A stretch of DNA of 64,000 nt, from the NCBI RefSeq assembly GCF_002234675.1, contig NC_019868.2:3839933-3903932 (forward strand), written 5' to 3'. Positions 1 through 22,635 of this stretch are shown one piece after another. This stretch comes from Oryzias latipes (lineage: Eukaryota; Chordata; Actinopteri; Beloniformes; Adrianichthyidae). A program made the position numbers and the translations under genes. Below the pieces are notes generated by a model. That model made no database searches. It saw nothing but the letters and a program-made list of their open reading frames with translations, and had not been told where the DNA came from. The stretch's first letter is position 1, and the number at the start of each line of letters is the position of its first letter.

Positions 1-59
1 GTCCATAACTCTGATTAACATTTATGAACCAGATTATGTAGAGAATAAGTAAAAAAGTT

Positions 60-1020
60 CAAAACAGGCTGGTCTAAGTCTTGGAGCGAGTTCTTTCTTT
101 CCAGCTAGAACTTCTGCAAAGCCTTTGTGCCAAACATTTTCTTTTTCCTCCACCACAGTTGGACTGATCTCTGCAGGCGGTGATCTCAGCAGTGACTACT
201 GAGGTTTTTTTTTTAGCTCCTTCAGGACGTGTTATTTCTGTCTGGAGATTGTACCTGGACAGAGGAGGCTGCATTTTCCTTTCCAGATGTTCCTGAATTT
301 TTTTGTGTTGGTAGTTCTTCAGCCACCACACTCTGCTGTGTCTTTTCAGGAACAGCGGCTTCTTCTTCTCTTCATCCCCTTTAGCAGAATCACCAGCTGT
401 TGCTGGTCTGCGGGAATTGGGTTTCATAAAACCTACAAGACGCAGTTTACTCTGTCTTTTCACTTCCACTTGTCCAAAGCTACAGTAGGGACAGGTTTCT
501 GGACTGCAAATCAGGGTGAAACTCTTGCTGTTGGGTCATGCTGGGAGCCACAGATAACCCTTCTCTGTTGGGCCATTCTCTTGGTAACTCTTCCCACAAA
601 CCCCACTTCTACCATGTCTCATCAGTGTGTGTGAGTCTTTACTGCTGATCTGGCACATTAACACTGTCTCCTTCTTGTGGAACATGTCGTGTGTCTTTAG
701 TGAGCTCTTCTGCAACAAAAGCTGCAGTTGAAGGGCTTTTCACCTGTGTGGATCCTCATGTTAGAGATTGTCGAACTGTCTGCTTTTGCTCTCCAGAAGG
801 AGGAAGTCGGGGTCATCTAAATCCTTTATTGGGTAAAGAATTCCTGCAGATCTTGCAGGAATGAGGAGTCAAACCTGGTTTTCCATGTTTGTTGGCTTTC
901 AGATACCGGGCTTTGGACATGCCGCCTGAGCTCTGTGCTCGTCTGTAAGCCTTCAGCACAGACTTTGCAGCTGAATGGCATCTGCACTCCAGCTTAGTGA
1001 TGTTGTCAGGAGTCACATGT
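60..1020 (-). pseudogene. Eroded C2H2 zinc-finger gene fragment
   Basis: Read on the minus strand, the bases around 735-775 encode MRIHTGEKPF, the classic linker between Krüppel-type C2H2 zinc fingers. Around 920-985 one frame gives FSCKVCAEGLQTSTELRRH, a C-x2-C-x12-H half finger, and around 840-880 another frame gives a second C-x2-C pair (CKIC). Around 670-720 a helix-like SSLKTHDMFH follows. These pieces lie in different frames and are separated by stop codons, so no continuous finger array can be read. The lower part (74-469) is an open frame of 131 codons rich in Lys and Arg without fingers. I take this as a decayed zinc-finger gene or the damaged last exon of one. The family is clear, but its identity and its partner in the genome are not. 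Confidence 0.55.
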
Positions 1021-1022
1021 TA

Positions 1023-1616
1023 GTCAGATGACTTTACTTCATATGATCAATGTTCAGAACGTGCTGTGTTAACAAACCATGTGCTCTGTCTGCATTTGAG
1101 CTGAAGCTCTGGGAATCTTTCTCTTTAAAGGTTTGTGTTGTTGTACCTGCTGTGCTGAACTGGAGAGAGTCCTGATCAACATCTAAAAAATGCATGAGAG
1201 CTGCATGAGAGCTGTCAGATGTGGTTTCAAGGTGGAACTGCAGCAAAGATCAGCTTTCAGCTCCTTCTGGTTACTGTGGTGATGGACAGACTGACAGAGG
1301 AGGTTAAAAAGGAATCTCTGTGGACCTTGATGTTTGCAGATGACATTTTAGTGACTTTGTAGGGAGCAGGTGGAGGAACATCTAGATTTTCCGGTTTTGG
1401 ACAAAAATAAACTAAAAATCAAATAATGAAAACCTTTAAGGGATCTGGAAGTTAGAGTAAAGCTTCAGGCTCCACTAAATTGAAACATGCTTTGTTACCA
1501 TGGTGATGATCCTTCCTGTAGAGTTCATTAAACCTGCTTATTGGAACCGAAGCAGGTCATGTGACATTTTGCAAGTAAGTAAACAGAATCATTTGAGTCC
1601 AAAAAAAAGAAACAGA
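1023..1616. other. Intergenic stretch without recognised gene
   Basis: Between the zinc-finger relic and the POLR2B polyadenylation signal I see only short frames without similarity to a known family. The minus-strand frame at 1,034-1,246 could be the N-terminal part of the zinc-finger relic, but it has no diagnostic motif. Confidence 0.4.
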
Positions 1617-1622
1617 TTTATT
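1617..1622 (-). terminator. POLR2B polyadenylation signal
   Basis: The plus strand reads TTTATT, which is AATAAA on the coding (minus) strand, 96 nt downstream of the POLR2B stop codon. It is the first canonical hexamer after the stop, so the 3' UTR is probably only about 110-130 nt long. Confidence 0.6.
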
Positions 1623-1717
1623 TTCACCAACAAAAAATTAAAACTAAAAAAAGGTTTTCTACTTCCAATCCCATTCGTAGATGTCAACAGCTCTGTCTGC
1701 TGATTGGCTGTTATGCT

Positions 1718-14694
<12,977 letters not shown>

Positions 14695-14860
14695 GATGGC
14701 TTCCGAAAATCCCTCAAAACAAAGACGGCTTCAGAAAAAAGAAGACAAAAACACGGAGAAGCGGCGCGCAGCCTGACACAGAGACCCGGAAACACTTCTT
14801 CTTTTTCTGCGGGGTTTCCGGTGTTTGGCGGTCATCTGCTGTGACAGCGCCCCCTGCGGT
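14695..14860 (-). promoter_or_regulatory. POLR2B 5' UTR and likely core promoter
   Basis: The region immediately upstream of the POLR2B start codon is richer in GC and CpG than its surroundings (GCGGCGCGCAGCC at about 14,760). On the coding strand it contains ETS-like CCGGAAA and TTCCGG motifs. No TATA box is obvious, which suits a constitutive gene. The transcription start is not determined, and the limits given are approximate. Confidence 0.45.
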
Positions 14861-16676
14861 TGAGGCCAAGAACAGCAGTGTGCGAAGTGCAGTTAGTAAA
14901 ACAAATGTAACAATAATAAATCAGACATCAAAGCTAACTATAGATACTTAACATTTTACTCTAATATCATTAGGTTTTCCCTTCAATCAGTGTTCAACTT
15001 ACAATGTTTAAATATCCATAAATTCAAGAAATTGTAGAAGGAAACTTTTGTTTCTCAATATGGAGATGAGAGGACTTACAGGTCATTTTGTGTTCATGTA
15101 AATCCCAAATATAAGGATGTGTGAACTTATAACTAATGTTTTTGTTGATAATCAATGACGCTTGGTAGTGCATCTTAATGGTCTAATGTAACGTGCATGT
15201 GTTCTGTATGCATTAATGCAAAGCATCTATTTATAATTATGAATAAACACACTGTCAATATGATAGCATCATCTCATTACATCTTTTTTCTTATCAATTA
15301 TTACTTTTTATCTGAAATGGATTTAATCTGTTTAAATTTTGGATTTCTGTTCTTTATTGTATAATTCCATGATTTCAATACTTAAAATGAATCATAAAAT
15401 TAACTATAAAAAAATAATCACTGCAGTTTAACAAGAGGCCAAGTGGACTTCACTTCCTGCCGGAAGCCTTTCCTCTGTGTTGATTAGAAAATAATGAAGT
15501 CACAGGACTTTTTTGAAAGGATTTTAAGTATGTTTGATTAAAATTAACAGTAAATTTGAACAAATTGACAAACATCCAGAAAGTGAAGCTTTTAGTAAAA
15601 CATGAGCAGAGATGCAGCAGGTTTTACATCTGATCCGTTTTCCTAACATTATTTAAGTTCACTATCAGAGGTTTTAAGGTGTTTCTGTAAAAAAGAAGAT
15701 GGTAGAACCCAAATAACGTATAAATCCAGATCCATCTGAAACAGACGTAGCCTGTAAGTGTTACAACCCTCTGCTACATAGTGGAGGGAAAAGCAGAAAC
15801 TCTTCTATTGATTGAAAGATTGTCTAAAAATGAGATTTTATTTTTTCTAGTACTGTTGGGAATTTTATGTAAAACCAGAGTTTTATAACGATCTATTTTC
15901 TGTACCATCAGTGAATGGAGTCTTTGATGAGGAAAAGCTTAGTCATCACAAACGGTCCTATTGTTGCAGCTTTTAATCCCCCTCCCAACACCTACAGAAC
16001 AATTCTAATCTTTGTAGATAATCTGGGTTAGCTAGAACTGTATTTTTCATAATTGACACATCAGAAGAGAGAGAACTCCACCATCAACTGCAGCTCATGT
16101 GAAGGACGTGATGTGATGGATTTGAATGCCACTCTAGACGCTGCAGGAGGACCAAGAACCACAGAAAGGAAGGGATTCAACCATTTATACAGAATTCCTT
16201 TTTACAAAACTGATGTTTAGTGTAAAGCTGCAGGGGGTGGAAGTCCAACATTGATAGAAATCACGAGTCATGGTAAACGGAGAAATAAATGCTGCATTAT
16301 CCAAAACTACTTGTAAAAAGTTAAATTTTTTAATAGTTTAACATAAAATGACTTGAAAATCAAACAAGAAAACAAAGACAGCCCAAAAATGGAATAAATG
16401 TCTAAAAAAAAAAAGGAAAAAAGAATTTTCTTTTGGTTGTCATTAAAGCGTAAATGATTGAAAATCTTTGTGGGATTTTTCAAAGCTGCAATTCAGTGAA
16501 CATTTGAAATGTCGTTGCTCTCAAAGAGCTTTCCCTTCTTCATCCCTGAGCCTAAAACAGAGGGATTTTTGGAAATGACAGCTTCTCATCACTCATCCGT
16601 CTTCCAGACAGCGCAGCTGCTTTTTCAAAAGTCGGGTAAAGGAAATAAAACACACACACGTGTTTACAAAGCATTG
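14861..16676. other. AT-rich intergenic region between GAR1 and POLR2B
   Basis: About 1.8 kb between the GAR1 polyadenylation signal and the POLR2B promoter. It is AT-rich with no open frame of note and no recognised repeat. I see nothing in it beyond short A/T tracts. Confidence 0.5.
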
Positions 16677-16682
16677 TTTAAT
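16677..16682 (-). terminator. Possible GAR1 polyadenylation signal (ATTAAA)
   Basis: The plus strand TTTAAT gives ATTAAA on the minus strand, about 200 nt after the GAR1 stop codon. It is the commonest variant hexamer. No canonical AATAAA in this orientation was found between here and the stop. Confidence 0.4.
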
Positions 16683-16883
16683 CAGAGCCTTAAAAAAGTG
16701 TCCATCCGTGGTTAAACCACCACAGGCTGAAATAAACCCGTTCATGAACGCACCACAGAGATGCGTCACACAAACCCTCCGAAGGAAAAGATCCAGGTCC
16801 ACGGCTCTTCCAAAAAAACAGGAAGAGCCGCTGCTCCTCGTGAGGAGTCTGTCCCACGCAGATGGAGGGCCGCGCCTCCTCCT

Positions 16884-18072
16884 TTATCGTCCTCCTGCGA
16901 GGAAACAGCGACACAGCTCAGACGACACAAACAGCGCACAGTAGGACGCCTGACGGTGAACCCACCTCTGAATCCTCGGCCACCACCACCTCCTCTTCCT
17001 CTGAAGCCTCCTCCACCGCGTCCACCTCCGCCCCGCCCACCCCGGAAACCTCCTGAGACAGACCCGCAGGACCGTTACTCCTTTCTGATTCCACGACTGT
17101 CATGCAGTCATGTCATGTCATGCCTCACCTCCACGACCTCCTCCTCTTCCTCCACCTCGCCCGCCGCCCCGCCCTCCCCGGGGCGGACCCTTTTCCCCCG
17201 GAGGCCTGGGCAGAAACCTCTGCAGTGGGAGCAGCTTCATGGGGTCTATGTAAAACTGATAGAGAGGGGTGTGAGTGTCCCACAGACACAGCAGCATTCA
17301 GCCACACAGCAGGAGGAAGAGGAGGAGGAAGAGGCCTTTACCTTCTGCAGCTTCTTGAAGGAAGACGCCTTCATGTTTTCAGACAGTTTGACAGAAAAGT
17401 ACTGCAGGACTCATAAGGAGCATGCTCTCATGCCGGTGTTTCAGACTCGCTCCGCTCACGCACCAAAAGGATACGAAGTCCCGCAGCTGCCCGAAGATCT
17501 CATCCACTTTCCCGATCTGCTCCTTGTTTTCCAGGTAGACCGGAGCGTTGAAGTAGGGGACTTTGTTCTCCTCGGTGGTACACTTGCAGACGATGTCATC
17601 TTCACAGGGATGGACGAACTCGCCCAGAGCTGCAGAGACAGGATTGAAGCAGGCGGTCACCTCGTGTCAGATCCTCTGAGGTGTGAAAGCGTTTGTGTTC
17701 CAGGCTGCAGCTGTGTCCCCGTTTACACGCGTGTGACCCCGTTATGCCAACCAGGAACCACGCTGAGAACGTGACCTCCTCTGATGACCTTCAGGACACA
17801 GCAGCTGCTCCTAACAGTCTGCATGGACGCCTCTACTGGCTGCTCTTACCGACCACATGCTCGGGGGGGCCATAGTCCTGTTGCCTGTTAAAGCCCCCTC
17901 GTCCACCTCCGCGTCCAAACCCTCCGCCTCTGCTAAAGCCGCCTCCTCCTCCTCGGTTGAAGCCTCCTCCCCCTCTGTTAAAGCCGCCTCCTCCTCGGTT
18001 AAAGCCGCCGCCTCCTCCTCGGTTAAAGCCCCCTCCTCGTCCGCCGCCTCGTCCGCCGCCTCTGAAAGACAT
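16884..18072 (-). CDS. GAR1: H/ACA ribonucleoprotein complex subunit 1 (GAR1)
   Basis: GAR1 is a core protein of H/ACA snoRNPs, which pseudouridylate rRNA and snRNA in nucleoli and Cajal bodies, and of telomerase RNP. Six coding exons (17850-18072, 17475-17629, 17342-17401, 17129-17255, 16966-17052, 16884-16894) join in phase to 220 codons. Residues 1-66 form a Gly/Arg-rich domain with repeated GGGGFNRGG units. Residues 76-150 are the conserved Gar1/Naf1 core, with [37 protein letters not shown] and [15 protein letters not shown]. Residues 160-220 are a second RGG domain. The final exon adds only GGR and the stop; it was chosen from its TTTCCTCGCAG acceptor and matching phase. Length and plan agree with the human protein (about 217 aa). 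Nothing is broken. A long antisense frame across these exons is a by-product of the GC-rich repeats. Confidence 0.95.
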
Positions 18073-18104
18073 CCTGGTTGGATCCTCGCCTCACACACAA
18101 ACAC
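18073..18104 (-). other. GAR1: GAR1 5' UTR start of first coding exon (splice acceptor)
   Basis: On the minus strand the start codon is preceded by 32 nt and then by CCCCTCCCACTCTCTCAG, a strong polypyrimidine-AG acceptor at 18105/18104. This implies that the first coding exon is not the first exon, so a 5' UTR intron lies upstream. Confidence 0.65.
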
Positions 18105-18212
18105 CTGAGAGAGTGGGAGGGGCCAAATGAGAGGGTACATTTAATTACAATACTGCCCCTTTTATCTCGCCCACAACAGCCCCACATTCTTCAAGGGTGG
18201 TGTTCTACGTAA

Positions 18213-19758
18213 GTAAGTAAATCTTTATTTATATAGCACTTTTCTCAGAGAGCGACTCAAAAAGTGCTTCACAATGTTAAAACAATATAAAATCAGTAGT
18301 GAAACCCAATAAACAAACACAAGCATAGAAGTAAACAAACAAACAAGCAAAAGTGAACACAAATAAAAGTCAGCTAATAGCTCTCTTAACTTGAGCTTTA
18401 AAACACTCGACTGAGTCAATCTGGCGGAGAGACGGGGGGAGGTCGTTTTCTGCCTGAAAGGCGAGGTCTCCCCTAGTTTTAAAACGAGTCTTTGGAACAC
18501 ATAAAATATTTTTATCAGTGGAACTCAAGGAACGTGCAGGAGTGTAGGGAGTTAAAAGGTCAGAAATATAGTTCGGGGTTTGTCCGTGCAGGGCTCTAAA
18601 AACTAAAATCAAAATTTTAAAATCTATTCTAAATTTAACAGGAAGCCAATGTAGAGATGAAAGCAGAGGGGTGGCATGAGTGCGCTTTTTGGTTCCAGTT
18701 AAAAGCCATGCAGCATAGTTCTGGACCAGTTGGAGACGTTTAAGAGACTTTTTGTTAAAACAAGTAAAAAGAGAATTACAATAGTCTAAACGAGAGGAGA
18801 TAAAAGCATGGATGATCAACTGAAGGTCAGATATGGTTAACATTGTCTTCAGTTTAGCCACATTCCTTAAAAACAGTTTTTGACCAAGAGCTTTGAGTGA
18901 GTCTAGAGACATAGATTTGTCAAACCAGACACCAAGATTCCTGAGACTGGCCTGGACAGAAGAGCTCAGTGAACCAAGGTGTCTTTTGATGGCGGGAATT
19001 TCCTCATCAGAAGCAAAAATGATTGTATCCGTCATAGTAGGGTTCGGGAGTAAATGGTTGTCATTTAACCAAACTCTAATGCTGGCCAAGCAGTCTAATA
19101 GATACGATAGATTTGCGTAATCATTTTTTCCAAATGAGCAATAAAGTTGAATGTCATCAGCATAAAGATGATACAAAATATTTGAAATTTTGCTGATGAG
19201 TCTCCCAAGGGGAATCATGTAGAGAGTGAATAGAATGGGTCCCAATACGGAACCTTGGGGAACGCCAAAAGACAGGATTTCTGCTTCTGAAGATAGAGAG
19301 TCAACACAGACCTTATAAGATCTACCACTGAAATAGGAGACGAACCAGCTTAGGACGGAACCAGATAAACCGTAGTCGTTATGAAGACGGTTGAGCATGA
19401 TTTCATGGTTTACAGTCTCAATTGCAGATTTCAGGTCTAAAAGAACGAGAACAGTGTATTGACCAGAATCTGCCGCCATGAGCACATTGTTGGAAACTTT
19501 TAAGAGAGCCGTTTCAGTTGAGTGGTTCTTTTTAAAGCCAGATTGGAAAAGGTCACAAATGCTACTTTGTTCTAAGAATGACCTTAGTTTCTCCACTACA
19601 ACCTCCCCCAAGATCTTAGCAGTAAAAGGAAGTTTTGAAATGGGACGGAAATAATTTGGATTAGAGTGGTCCAAGTTAGGTCTGCTCCTCCATCCACTCA
19701 TGACCTCATCAGAAGGACTGAAAGGGCTGTATTTATCCCAGAGAACACACAAGTTCAC
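18213..19758 (-). mobile_element. 5'-truncated L2-type LINE, 3' half with RT frame
   Basis: A single open frame of 462 codons (18370-19758) encodes most of a non-LTR reverse transcriptase. It contains FRPISKLPFTAKILGEVV, the SGFKKNHSTETALL block, PQGSVLGPILFTLYM, the catalytic box HLYADDIQLY, and the typical C-terminal tail of L2-clade elements (ISSRLDYCNSLF, LSSLHWLPVKFRIDFK). The 3' end carries CTATATAAATAAAGAT followed by a short TTAC tandem tail at about 18,213-18,228, as in L2/CR1 elements. The endonuclease half is missing, so this is a dead-on-arrival copy, but the open frame suggests recent insertion. It lies in sense orientation in the inferred GAR1 first intron, about 100 bp from the acceptor. 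Confidence 0.85.
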
Positions 19759-19759
19759 G

Positions 19760-21063
19760 CATGTCTGAACGTAAAAAACATGTGATTTTACAAAATACTT
19801 TTGTTGTGAAATTATAATATCTGTGTATCAGATGATTAGGCAAAATGCAAGAATAGGTAAAAAAAAGATCTTTTCTAGGTTAAAAGGCCTTTATCTTGAA
19901 AAGTGGTTATATTATTGTCTGGTAAGTAAACTTCATTACCCACCATGCATTTGATTGATTTATTTATAATTACAACAAATAACATTTGTAGAGTTAGTTT
20001 AAAGTTTCACAGAGGCCGTGTTCATTTACAACCCAGCCTTGTCTCATCCTTTTTAAATACATCTTGTTAAATTGATATTATTCTCACCTAACTACTTCTT
20101 TGTACTTAAAATATTGAAGTCAAAAAAAGCAATTAAAACGTGTAATTTTGCTCGGCTTTATAATTTAATATAAGTTTATCTTGTGTTTGTATCCCCCCTG
20201 GCGTGTTCTCTGAACAATTCATGTACAGTTTATTGTTCTTTGCTGTATTTCACATGTGTTCTGAAATTAAAAAAAATAAAATAAAAAATAAAAAAGGAGG
20301 GAGAAACTCATATAAGCTAAAGGAAAATAAGGAAGACTTTCCAACAGATCATAGAGCTTTTTGTGGAGAAAGATCGACACACAGACTCAAAAAGTAAGAC
20401 CAAACATGTTTTTCAATGTTTTTTGTTTTTTAAATAACATGGGAGTAAGTGGATAAAAATGTAAGTAAAATCATTTTTTTATGTTTTTGATCATTTTCAC
20501 AGACAATATTTGATAACTGATTAAAGCACCAGAATTTGAAGTTGGAAAAATAACGGAAATAGTTACTAAGGGTCAAATGTGTGCTGAACACATCTGTACA
20601 CTTTATTTGTTTACAGTACATTTGAATAATTTATACACAGGAAGAGAGTTCTATCCATCTATAAAAGAAATATTCTCTGTAGGACAAATATGTTCTTGTG
20701 TGTATTTTATGAGCTGTTAGCTACTGTTGGATGAAAGGTGAAATATTTAGTTTTATCATCGTAAATCTGACTCCAGAGGAGTTGGTGACTCACCAGCCAT
20801 CAACCTCACCGCACATCACTGGAACGCAGTATACAAACAAACAACAGTAACAACAACTAACTATACAGGTAAACATTAACAACCTTTTTTAAAGTGCAAA
20901 ATAGAGCAAAAAGTGAACAAGTGCCGCTTAAATTAGTAGGGCTGCTGCTTTAATTTTTCTGTCTTCATGTTGCGTGACAGGAACACCAACATGTCAAACT
21001 TAGCGAAGACCTTAACGAGGTGACGATGTTTCCAGCTGCACTGAGTACACGCTCCGATGGAGT
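19760..21063. other. AT-rich intronic/intergenic stretch
   Basis: Lies within the inferred GAR1 intron 1. Very AT-rich, with A/T homopolymer blocks near 20,270-20,300. No gene, recognised repeat or stable structure seen. Confidence 0.4.
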
Positions 21064-21071
21064 GCTCTAGC

Positions 21072-21822
21072 GCAGTGTTTTTCAACACCTGTGGAAGATG
21101 GTCAAGTGTGCCGTGGGAGATTGCCCTCATTAACTGATCTAAAATCATTTCCCATCTCCAGGATTTCAGCTCTGTGTTCATCCAAACAGGTCCTGATAAA
21201 ACACTGAGTAGTTAGAAATATGAGAGATCATAAAATAATTTCTTTGTGTTTGTTTTATTTTATTAAAGACACTTTGATAAGAATAACAGTACTGCGATTT
21301 AAAAAAAAAGTCCCGCACCTATAACTGTCTCCACCAATCATTCTTGGGGGGCTTAATCACATGTCATTAGTCTGACCAATCAGAGGTCAGAAGTTAAAGT
21401 CGCCACTTCCTTGTTCCGATTTAGCTGATTAAGTCTTTCAGTTGAGTTCCAACATAAATAGCAGCTAAAGCTCGTCTTTAGCGGAGTAGCTTTCCACAGA
21501 ATCCGGTATCAGACCGTGGAACAAGTGAACAAAACCATGAGATCTGTTGTTAAACGTCTTAAAACCACAACGAACACACCTCAAACTGTTTTTAAATCTT
21601 CTAACTTAACTTTTATTAAATCTTTTAGAAAAAACAGCTGCAGCTTCCAGCTTTTTCTGCCACAATTATCTCAAAAATGCATGTGAGATTGTAGAGGGGC
21701 TGTAGATCAGTACAGACTGAGTTTCTCCTTTTTTTTTTTTTTTTTCAATTTTTGGATGATGTTGTGCCGCGGGATTTTTTTAAAGGTTAAAGTGTGCCGT
21801 GGCTCAGAAAAGGTTGAAAAAA
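21072..21822. mobile_element. hAT-like non-autonomous element with 8-bp target duplication
   Basis: The 751-bp segment is bounded by the perfect 8-bp direct repeat GCTCTAGC at 21064-21071 and 21823-21830, the target-site length of hAT transposons. Its ends are inverted: GCAGTGTTTTTCAAC on the left, GGTTGAAAAAA on the right. Both ends also carry a GTGTGCCGTGG motif. The interior matches 6550-7782 in POLR2B intron 13. No transposase coding sequence is present, so it depends on an autonomous partner. Confidence 0.85.
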
Positions 21823-21985
21823 GCTCTAGCACATACAGACAAATATTTTCTTGCCACTTTTGACAGAAGAGGGAATCGAGCCTGACCAGGCAAGGGGATC
21901 AGAGTGCAGATCCAGGGCTTCCTCCTGCAAATATCTCCTGACTTCAGTGTCTGCACGGATTCTTTTTGGACTGTTGTAGCTACGC

Positions 21986-22271
21986 TTAGAGCTGTGACGG
22001 TGTGGGATTTTTGATCACCACGGTGATGAACCAGCAGGGGGTTAACCGACTGTTCCTCCCTTGCGCAGGAGGATGCAGGCTTTTTACCCCAGAAGCCCTT
22101 GCAGTTTGAAAATAGAGCTCGCGGAAAAAGTAAATTATTAGCAAAGACGAATGTTTTTATTATAGTTCAAATCCCACACCATATGCAAGCCTGTAACTTT
22201 AAAAAAAACCCAACAAGAACAGGAGGTGATGAGTCATCACTGCAGTGATGCGGTTATCGTCACACCCCTAA
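21986..22271. mobile_element. Possible small hAT-type MITE
   Basis: The left end AGAGCTGTGACGGTGTGGG and the right end GGTTATCGTCACACCCCTAA are imperfect inverted repeats of the TAGGGGTGTGACG type common in teleost hAT MITEs. An inner GGTGATGA...TCATCACTGCAGTGATG pairing also occurs. No clean target duplication was found, and the right end abuts the next element. Confidence 0.45.
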
Positions 22272-22273
22272 GT

Positions 22274-22634
22274 AGGGTTGGGCGATGTCCCTTAAATTGG
22301 CCGTTGACGATGTTTGCCGTCAACCATCGGGATGGACGATGACTTTTTTCATTTTATTTCCCAACTAATGACTAATCCGCGATGATCCAGTATAAACAGA
22401 AGGAAGTGACTTTAACAAAAAAAGTAACAAAATAGAAAAGAAGTAGTCCGCTCCCGCACTTCACTAGTGAAGTGAACCGGCGGAGTGCGGATTTACAGCT
22501 TTGTGTTTGATGGGAAGGGGGGGGGGGGTGTACATGAGCGGTATGTGTGGGAGATTTAAGACTGCGATCCGTCCCGCAGCTCTAGGGGTACTAGCTACCG
22601 AACTCAGAACCGGGTCTAAAAGTGTGTGTCTGAC
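22274..22634. mobile_element. Foldback-family element, copy A
   Basis: Starts AGGGTTGGGCGATGTCCC and runs to the CAGAACCGGGTC region near 22,615. The same sequence occurs in reverse orientation at about 23376-23790, including the GGTATGTGTGGGAGATTTAA and GATCCGTCCCGCAGCTCTAG blocks and a variable G/C homopolymer. It therefore forms, with that copy, an inverted pair around the left arm of the neighbouring palindrome. It has no coding frame. Confidence 0.65.
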
Positions 22635-22635
22635 T

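Noticed and set aside
16761-17774. Plus-strand open frame of 337 codons, Pro/Ser-rich
   Set aside because: It is antisense to GAR1 exons 2-6; the lack of stops comes from the GC-rich RGG-coding repeats and it has no known domain.
17811-18140. Minus-strand frame with repeated LTEEEAA
   Set aside because: Out-of-frame reading of the GAR1 RGG repeat; the other frame gives the real GAR1 N terminus.
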